Shown here: positions 7,204 to 11,483 of the stretch, piece by piece
Numbering within the stretch: the stretch's first letter is position 1
How the letters are laid out: the number at the start of each line of letters is the position of its first letter
DNA from: an uncultured Atopobiaceae bacterium
Lineage (GTDB): Bacteria; Actinomycetota; Coriobacteriia; Coriobacteriales; Atopobiaceae
Assembly (NCBI GenBank): GCA_900770865.1
Contig: CAAGLU010000453.1
Span: 1-11,483 of the forward strand
Direction of reading: 5' to 3'
Length of the DNA stretch: 11,483 nt
Program-made: the position numbers and the translations under genes
Notes under the pieces: generated by a model
Told to the model about the DNA's origin: nothing
What the model saw: only the letters and a program-made list of their open reading frames with translations
Database searches by the model: none

Positions 7204-7330
7204 GACAAGATATGTTGCCGGAAGGCAATATGACACGTTGTCTATGAAATCAATAAAATGCCTGTTAAAACACCATGAAACTGTCCGTGATGTACCTTAT
7301 TGTCTATTGACATTCATCAAAGATTGACCT
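7204..7330. other. AT-rich attachment-site arm upstream of int
   Basis: This stretch is markedly more AT-rich than the rest of the window and has no supportable gene. It contains a small dyad, TTGCC GGAA GGCAA, at 7215-7228. It separates the CGCACT array from the 45-bp core and probably forms the P arm of attP and the int promoter region. No convincing -35/-10 pair could be fixed on the minus strand. Confidence 0.45.
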
Positions 7331-7375
7331 TTCGGGACCGAGAGGTCGCTGGTTCAAATCCAGTCGTCCCGACCA
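7331..7375 (+). repeat. attR: 45-bp direct repeat, displaced tRNA-Pro 3' half
   Basis: These bases are identical to 916-960 but lack the 5' half of the tRNA. This is the original chromosomal end pushed 6.4 kb away by integration. It is not a functional tRNA gene. Confidence 0.95.
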
Positions 7376-7386
7376 TCTAAATTGCA

Positions 7387-7415
7387 GGCCAGGAGCATGT
7401 GCTCCTGGCCTTTTT
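7387..7415 (+). terminator. Original tRNA-Pro terminator
   Basis: A perfect 10-bp stem (7387-7396 with 7401-7410) with a 4-base loop is followed by five T residues, directly after attR. Before integration it would have ended tRNA-Pro transcription. Its base sequence differs from the element-borne terminator at 970-999. Confidence 0.88.
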
Positions 7416-7487
7416 GCTTTTCGAGGGTCATTAAAGGAGTTTTGTTGTCGGATGGGATTGCCCACTGCCGGCTTTCGAAGTTGTCCG

Positions 7488-7639
7488 TGCACAAAAATCG
7501 ACATTGACGGTACATTTTCGGCGAATCGCCGAGTACGAAGTCCCTAACTTTTTGTAGAACCGCAGGTAGGGAAATGGCACCTGCGGAGTGATACTAAGCG
7601 GAACTTCAAAATAGTACCGTCAATGTCGATTTTTGTGCA
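7488..7639. repeat. 152-bp MITE-like element with 26-bp terminal inverted repeats
   Basis: The ends 7488-7513 and 7614-7639 are perfect 26-bp inverted repeats beginning TGCACAAAAATC. Inside are two dyads, 7518-7523/7527-7532 and 7560-7567/7579-7586. An alternative pairing, TCCCTA (7541-7546) with TAGGGA (7567-7572), excludes the second dyad. There is no coding capacity and no obvious target-site duplication. Size and symmetry fit a non-autonomous miniature inverted-repeat transposable element or a large dispersed intergenic repeat. Confidence 0.7.
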
Positions 7640-7687
7640 GCGCGTCCATGGCCGGCGGTTGCCGCCCGTCCCCAAACGCTCGCGCAA

Positions 7688-8005
7688 TTACGCTTCCCAG
7701 AGATATTGCCGCAGGTCAACCTTGCCGTTGGGGAGAAATCCCACGCCCTCGGCCTCGAGCATCCTACGCTGCTCGTCGGCGCCGCCAAACGCAAAGCCGG
7801 GCGCTAAGCCGCCGTCGGCAAATACGATTCTGTGGCAGGGAACTCCGCCCTTCATGCCGGGGCTCGAGTGCATGGCAAACCCTACGTAGCGCGCCTTTCT
7901 CGGCTCGCCCATCATGCGTGCGACCTGGCCGTACGTGGCAACGCGGCCTTTAGGCACCTGCCGCACGATGTCGTATGCCCGCTGGAAGAAGTCTCTGTCT
8001 TTCAT
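7688..8005 (-). CDS. MGMT-domain alkyltransferase or alkyltransferase-like DNA-repair protein
   Basis: This short protein (105 residues from ATG 8005) consists only of the C-terminal DNA-binding and active-site domain of O6-alkylguanine-DNA alkyltransferases. It shows the helix-turn-helix stretch PKGRVATYGQVARMMGEP and the active-site loop GGVPCHRIVFADGG. The PCHR motif keeps the methyl-acceptor cysteine, whereas true alkyltransferase-like (ATL) proteins usually have Trp or Ala there. The protein may therefore repair O6-alkylguanine directly despite its small size, or flag lesions for nucleotide excision repair. ATG 8005 has GGAG about 6 bases upstream; GTG 8029, with GAGGAT upstream, would add 8 residues. 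It is divergent from the hydrolase gene that starts at 8078. Confidence 0.85.
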   Translation of the reverse strand: MKDRDFFQRAYDIVRQVPKGRVATYGQVARMMGEPRKARYVGFAMHSSPGMKGGVPCHRIVFADGGLAPGFAFGGADEQRRMLEAEGVGFLPNGKVDLRQYLWEA

Positions 8006-8077
8006 CGCGTGCTCCGTTTCGCTCGACACCCGCTATCCTCAGAGCATACGCGATGGTCGGCTATGGAGGCGCCTTGC

Positions 8078-8671
8078 ATGCACGAACAAATCATGCCGCT
8101 CCGCTGCGGCCACACCATCTGCTATCTGGTAAAGGGTCCTACTGGCTCTCTGCTGATAGATACCGGCTTTGCGGAATCCTTGGGGCAGCTGGGCAGCCAG
8201 CTCAAAATGCACGCGCTTGATCTTCAGATCGTAGACTACCTTTTGGTGACGCATTTCCACCCAGATCACATGGGCATCGCACGGGACCTCGTCGAGCTGG
8301 GGGTGACACTGCTTCTCCCCAGTTGCCAGGTGCCTTTCGTCCATCAGCCGGACCACATGTATGCACGCGACCACAATCGGGCCTTTCGGCCGATTCGCGA
8401 GGAGGACGCCTGTCGCCTTGAGCCGGAGGACTCCCGGAAGTTCCTGAGCGCCCATTGCGGCATCGATGGTCAGGTGGTCCAAACCCCTGGGCATAGCCCG
8501 GATTCTATCAGCCTCGTTCTCGATTCCGGGGATGCGTTTGTCGGCGACCTTTGTCCGTTCGACCAGGTAGAGCTCTATGGGGATGTCCAGATGGAATCGA
8601 GCTGGGGGAAGCTCCTTGGGCTGGGCGTTCACCTCGTCCACTTTGCGCACTGGCCAGACGAGCGCATCTAG
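8078..8671 (+). CDS. Metallo-beta-lactamase-fold hydrolase
   Basis: The protein is 197 residues of the metallo-beta-lactamase superfamily, a cytoplasmic metal-dependent hydrolase. The metal ligands are visible: HFHPDH (His59, His61, Asp63, His64), His139 in TPGHSPDS, Asp157 in AFVGD, and a C-terminal His188/His191 in HFAHWP. The N-terminal strands CYLVKG and GSLLIDTG are the usual opening of the fold. I chose ATG 8078 because GGAGG lies 8 bases upstream; ATG 8063 overlaps that ribosome binding site. The substrate cannot be told from sequence: glyoxalase II-like thioesters, phosphodiesters and lactones all occur in the superfamily. The gene is divergent from the MGMT-domain gene, with about 70 bases between them. 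Confidence 0.88.
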   Translation: MHEQIMPLRCGHTICYLVKGPTGSLLIDTGFAESLGQLGSQLKMHALDLQIVDYLLVTHFHPDHMGIARDLVELGVTLLLPSCQVPFVHQPDHMYARDHNRAFRPIREEDACRLEPEDSRKFLSAHCGIDGQVVQTPGHSPDSISLVLDSGDAFVGDLCPFDQVELYGDVQMESSWGKLLGLGVHLVHFAHWPDERI

Positions 8672-8687
8672 CTGGCGCGCAACGGTC

Positions 8688-8882
8688 CTACTCGCCTTCG
8701 GGCGCCTGCCCCTCTGGGAGCGTCTGTACGCGCAGGAAGAAGTAGAGCTGGCGGTACATCCACACAACGGCGCGGCGAGATGAGTGGAGATTGGCTGGTG
8801 CTCGACCATCTCGGTGTACATTCGACGGCGGCTGCAAGAAGACCGCGGGGATCTCACGGAAGGGATAGCATGGCCTTTGACC
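8688..8882 (-). pseudogene. Possible 3' remnant of a leftward gene
   Basis: A minus-strand frame is open from about 8882 to a stop at 8688-8690. It reads through HSSRRAVVWMYRQLYFFLRV and ends QTLPEGQAPEGE. The last 30 codons have the biased, C/G-ending codon use of a real gene (CTC TAC TTC TTC CTG CGC). There is no suitable start or ribosome binding site, and the upstream part is cut off by a stop at 8883-8885 and overlaps the start of the HAD gene. It may be the tail of a decayed gene or chance. I do not recognise a family. Confidence 0.22.
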
Positions 8883-9694
8883 TCATAGCTTTTGACATGG
8901 ACGGCACGCTCCTCGACGACGAGAAGCATGTGCTGCCCTCGACCATCGAGGCCATCCGTGCCGCGACAAGCGCCGGCAAGGTGGTGGCCATTGCCACGGG
9001 GCGCAGCCCCAGCATGATGCTGCCCTATCGCGACCTGCTCCCCGATGTCCCCTACGCCATCTGCACGAGCGGCGCGCACCTTCTCGACCTGCACCGCGAC
9101 AGCCTTTTGGCCGAGCACGCCTTTGACCCCGCCGTGATCCCCCAGCTCCTCCAGGTGCACAAGGGCAAGGACGTGATGCTCGAGATCTTCTCGGGCATGG
9201 AAGCGTACGACCCCGCGGGCAGCCTCGACCACCTCGAACGCTATGGACTTGAGGAATTCCACGACACGTTCGTGCGCGTGTGCCACGAGGTCGACGACAT
9301 CGAGGGCTGGGTCCTCAGTCACGCGTCGGTCATTGCAAAGTACATCGTGCATCCCGTGGTGGGCGAGGACGCGTGCGACGTCCTTGACCGCATCAGGGAG
9401 CGGCGCATTCCGGTGGAGGCCGCCTTCAGCCAGGCAAACTCGCTTGAGATCTCGCCCAAGGGCGTGAGCAAGGGCACCGCCCTCGAGGACCTCTGCGGGC
9501 TTCTCGGTATTCCCGTCGAGAGGTGCATCGCGGTGGGGGACTCCGGCAATGATCTTGAGATGCTGCGCGCCGCGGGCCTTGGCATTGCCATGGGCAACGC
9601 CTCCCAAGACGTCTTGGACGTGGCAGACGCCGTGGTCGCAGACAACAACCATGGTGGCTGCGCCGAGGCCGTTTACGACTACCTGTTGAGATGA
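8870..9694 (+). CDS. Cof-type HAD-IIB sugar-phosphate phosphatase
   Basis: The protein is 274 residues, the usual length of Cof/YbjI/YidA phosphatases, which hydrolyse sugar phosphates, flavin phosphates or related small phosphoesters with Mg2+. HAD motif I is FDMDGTLLDD (nucleophile Asp9, acid/base Asp11). Motif II is Thr43 in IATGRS, motif III Lys201 in VSKGTAL, and motif IV GDSGNDLEML (Asp224, Asp228), followed by IAMGNA. The large C2-type cap lies between motifs II and III. I chose ATG 8870 because GGAAGGGA lies just upstream and motif I then begins at residue 8; an in-frame ATG at 8780 would add an unconserved tail. It ends in a hairpin shared with the convergent Nudix gene. Confidence 0.94.
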   Translation: MAFDLIAFDMDGTLLDDEKHVLPSTIEAIRAATSAGKVVAIATGRSPSMMLPYRDLLPDVPYAICTSGAHLLDLHRDSLLAEHAFDPAVIPQLLQVHKGKDVMLEIFSGMEAYDPAGSLDHLERYGLEEFHDTFVRVCHEVDDIEGWVLSHASVIAKYIVHPVVGEDACDVLDRIRERRIPVEAAFSQANSLEISPKGVSKGTALEDLCGLLGIPVERCIAVGDSGNDLEMLRAAGLGIAMGNASQDVLDVADAVVADNNHGGCAEAVYDYLLR

Positions 9695-9724
9695 GACAAA
9701 GGGACTGTCCCTTTGCCTCATTTT
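9692..9724 (+). terminator. Palindrome/terminator overlapping two convergent stop codons
   Basis: CAAAGGG (9697-9703) pairs with CCCTTTG (9709-9715). The pairing extends by TGAG/CTCA past one A-C mismatch and is followed by TTTT. The hairpin contains the TGA of the HAD gene (9692-9694) and the TGA of the Nudix gene (9718-9720). The T-run suits the + strand only. The AAAGGGAC core also has the look of a dispersed intergenic palindrome. Confidence 0.7.
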
Positions 9725-10329
9725 CTGTGCGCTAGAAGCAGCCAGGCGTCTGCGATGATCTGCGCGTGATCGAAGGCAAGTCCGTCTCCGCGTACGTCGC
9801 GCGAACGCGGGGTGCCTGTCACGGCTCCGGGCTCTACGGCAAAGCTGCTGTTCAGCGTGGTGTCGCCGGAGGTAAGTGAGAGCTGCGTGCGGCCGTCCTT
9901 CTCCGTGCTAGCAACGTCGAACCAGGCGGCAGCCGCAGCGTCGTCGCCGGCATGGGCGGTTATCCCATGGCTGTCCACGGCGATGTGCGCCTGGGAGATG
10001 GTCCACCCGCGCGGGTCTCGGCCGGGCGCACTGTAGAGCCCCACCGGCTCGAGTGCGAGCCCCTCCACGCCGGTCTCCTCGAGAAGCTCCCGCCGCGAGG
10101 CCTCAAGCGCCGTCTCCCCAGGGCTCACAAAGCCACCCGGAAGCGCCCAGCACCCCAGGAACGGGTGGCCACCGCGGCGAATGAGCAGCAGCTTGAGGGT
10201 ACCGTCTGGACCAACTCGAAAGATGCAGTTGTCTGCCGTAAGCGATGGGCGTGGGTAGTCCTTGGGGCTGTAAGCTGCCAGGAACTCCTCCTCGGTAAGG
10301 CCGTTCTTGTCCCTGAGTGGTTCGGTCAT
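9718..10329 (-). CDS. Nudix hydrolase (ADP-ribose pyrophosphatase/NrtR-like)
   Basis: This 203-residue protein hydrolyses a nucleoside diphosphate linked to another moiety, with Mg2+. The Nudix box is complete: Gly66, Glu72, then Arg80-Glu81-Leu82 with Glu84 and Glu85, and Gly87-Val88 (GETALEASRRELLEETGV). The N-terminal YPRPSLTADNCIF and the phrase FLGCWALPGGFV resemble ADP-ribose pyrophosphatases and the Nudix part of NrtR regulators of NAD synthesis. The C-terminal winged helix of NrtR is not evident, so an enzyme is more likely than a repressor. ATG 10329 has GGGAG about 9-10 bases upstream. It lies downstream of, and reads in the same direction as, the GH13 gene, with a strong hairpin between them. 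Confidence 0.9.
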   Translation of the reverse strand: MTEPLRDKNGLTEEEFLAAYSPKDYPRPSLTADNCIFRVGPDGTLKLLLIRRGGHPFLGCWALPGGFVSPGETALEASRRELLEETGVEGLALEPVGLYSAPGRDPRGWTISQAHIAVDSHGITAHAGDDAAAAAWFDVASTEKDGRTQLSLTSGDTTLNSSFAVEPGAVTGTPRSRDVRGDGLAFDHAQIIADAWLLLAHRK

Positions 10330-10354
10330 GGCGAATGCGCTCCCTTTCTACGAT

Positions 10355-10390
10355 AGGGGCCGGGCACCCGCAGTGGGATGCCCGGCCCTT
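10355..10390 (-). terminator. GC-rich hairpin between GH13 and Nudix genes
   Basis: A perfect 10-bp stem (10357-10366 with 10379-10388), extendable by a wobble pair and an A-T pair, encloses a 12-base loop. It lies 33 bases past the GH13 stop codon on the minus strand. The T-run after it is poor (CTATCG), so it may attenuate transcription or stabilise the mRNA rather than fully terminate. Confidence 0.5.
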
Positions 10391-10422
10391 ATGCTACTGC
10401 GACCACGGATATACGTTGCCGT

Positions 10423-11483
10423 TTACACGCCCCAAGCGCGCTCAACGTTTGCCGCCAGCACAATGGGCGCTCCGGCGCACGCGAGCTTCCCGTCCCGTAC
10501 GGTGACCGACGAGCCGTCAACGAGGTTCTCGTACGTGCCGTCGGGAAGCGGCACCTCTACCTCGGCCGATCGGGACTTGAGCGAGAAGACGCCAACCTTG
10601 CGCCTTCCATCGTGCTCGCGGCGCAGGACGGCAATGTCATTCTCGTCGTCTGCTGCCACGAAGAGGGCGTCATCCGCGTCCAGCTCCTCGTGCTTGATCT
10701 TGGCCATGTGACGCATGAGGTCTGAGAGGTCGACCCCTGTGTTCCAATCAACGGTGTCGCGGTCAAAGAGGCTTGGCAGGTGGGAGCAGGCGGCCTCCTG
10801 CCCCGCGTAGACGAGCGTGGTCCCCTTCTTGAAGTAGAGCATCGCCGTGTAGTTGCGCAGGTCAGACTCGCTCTTCACGTGCGAGGCAATGCGTGGCACG
10901 TCGTGGTTCTCGAGGAAGCGCAGCTTGTCGTAGTTCTGGGGATAGATGTTCTCCTGGAAGTCGAGAAGGTCGAGGTAGCACGAGAGGGGAATCTCTCCCT
11001 TGAGGTAGCGCACGAAGGCCTCTTGGACGTCGTACTCGTACTCCATGTCAAAGGCCTCGAATGCCTCTGAATCGCGCGCGCAGGTCATGCCCGCGGCGCG
11101 GCACGCAGCGCCAAACGAGCGATGGACCGTCCCCGCCAGCCACAGGCAGCCGGGGTGCACCTTTGCAACCTCGGCGCGGGCGCGCTTCCAGAACTCCACG
11201 GGCACAAAGGAGGCAACGTCGCAGCGGAAGCCGTCGACGATGCGTGCCCACTGGCACAGGGTCTCGATCTGGTAGTCCCAGAGCGCCGAGACGTTGTAAT
11301 CGAGGTCGATGACGTCGGACCAGTCGCCCACGTGGTTACCCGGCTCGCCGTTGGGCTTGCGGAAGAAGAACTCCGGATGCTCCTCAAAGAGAACGGAGTC
11401 GGGGGAGGCGTGGTTGTACACCACGTCGATCATGCACTTCATGCCCTCCGCGTGGATGGCGTCCACCAGCGCGCGGAAGTCGC
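10423..11483 (-). CDS. GH13 alpha-amylase-family protein, 5' end outside window, acid/base Glu replaced
   Basis: This is a TIM-barrel protein of glycoside hydrolase family 13, a family that acts on alpha-1,4/1,6-glucans or related glucosides. No signal peptide can be judged because the N-terminus is missing; the frame runs off the window end, with DFRALVDAIH... upstream of the GTG at 11466. Conserved region I is MIDVVYNH and region II is VDGFRCDVA, with the nucleophile Asp at 11218-11220. Region IV is ENHDVPR, with the transition-state Asp at 10900-10902. Region III, normally LAE plus two residues and His in this subgroup, reads LWLAGTVH: the acid/base Glu position is a Gly codon, GGG, at 11131-11133, one base from GAG. 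The C-terminal beta domain ends with LAANVERAWGV. Family membership is firm; activity is doubtful. Confidence 0.9.
   Translation of the reverse strand, partial: DFRALVDAIHAEGMKCMIDVVYNHASPDSVLFEEHPEFFFRKPNGEPGNHVGDWSDVIDLDYNVSALWDYQIETLCQWARIVDGFRCDVASFVPVEFWKRARAEVAKVHPGCLWLAGTVHRSFGAACRAAGMTCARDSEAFEAFDMEYEYDVQEAFVRYLKGEIPLSCYLDLLDFQENIYPQNYDKLRFLENHDVPRIASHVKSESDLRNYTAMLYFKKGTTLVYAGQEAACSHLPSLFDRDTVDWNTGVDLSDLMRHMAKIKHEELDADDALFVAADDENDIAVLRREHDGRRKVGVFSLKSRSAEVEVPLPDGTYENLVDGSSVTVRDGKLACAGAPIVLAANVERAWGV

Noticed and set aside
7127..7327. Plus-strand open frame of 66 codons opposite the int promoter region
   Set aside because: No ribosome binding site or recognisable protein; it overlaps the palindrome and the AT-rich attachment arm.
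7204..7330. Minus-strand sigma70 promoter for int (TTGATT with TATTGC, 17-base spacer)
   Set aside because: The -10 matches only three of six positions; too weak to list as a promoter.
7304..7504. Minus-strand open frame containing LDLNQRPLGPE
   Set aside because: This peptide is the well-known false product of reading antisense through the tRNA 3' half; the frame lies over attR, a terminator and the MITE-like repeat.
8039..9721. 560-codon minus-strand open frame
   Set aside because: It is antisense to the metallo-hydrolase and HAD genes, both of which have complete catalytic motifs and ribosome binding sites; a shadow of GC-rich codon use.

Overview
The window is high-GC bacterial DNA. Its gene content and protein style suggest an actinobacterium of the class Coriobacteriia (Olsenella/Atopobium/Collinsella type). 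That assignment is inference, because no rRNA or species marker is present. The window is a stretch of ordinary chromosome interrupted by one small integrated mobile element.

Left chromosome (1-960): the 3' part of ispE (isoprenoid kinase), followed 15 bases later by an intact tRNA-Pro gene with anticodon CGG.

Integrated element (about 916-7375, excised circle about 6.4 kb): it sits in the 3' end of the tRNA-Pro gene and is bounded by a perfect 45-bp direct repeat of that end (916-960 and 7331-7375). Left to right it carries a terminator, helically phased CGCACT boxes, a small excisionase-like HTH protein, a replication initiator-like protein whose own coding sequence contains iteron-like dyads, a Sau3AI/MutH-type restriction endonuclease, its cognate-looking C5 cytosine methyltransferase, a hairpin-rich non-coding stretch, and a leftward tyrosine integrase next to a second, larger set of CGCACT boxes. 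No capsid, packaging or conjugation gene is visible. This looks like a minimal self-excising, possibly self-replicating, satellite-like element with a predicted GATC-specific restriction-modification system as cargo. Xis and Int would handle excision, the initiator and its internal origin would handle replication, and the R-M pair would defend the host or stabilise the element.

Right chromosome (7376-11483): the displaced original terminator of the tRNA, then a 152-bp MITE-like element with 26-bp perfect terminal inverted repeats and internal hairpins. Next come a small MGMT-domain protein (leftward), a divergent metallo-beta-lactamase-fold hydrolase, a Cof-type HAD phosphatase (rightward), a Nudix hydrolase (leftward), and the 3' part of a leftward GH13 alpha-amylase-family gene. 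In that last gene the usual catalytic acid/base Glu position reads Gly.

The strongest leads are the origin-like dyads inside the initiator gene, the phased integrase-arm boxes at both ends of the element, the MITE-like element, and the altered GH13 active site.
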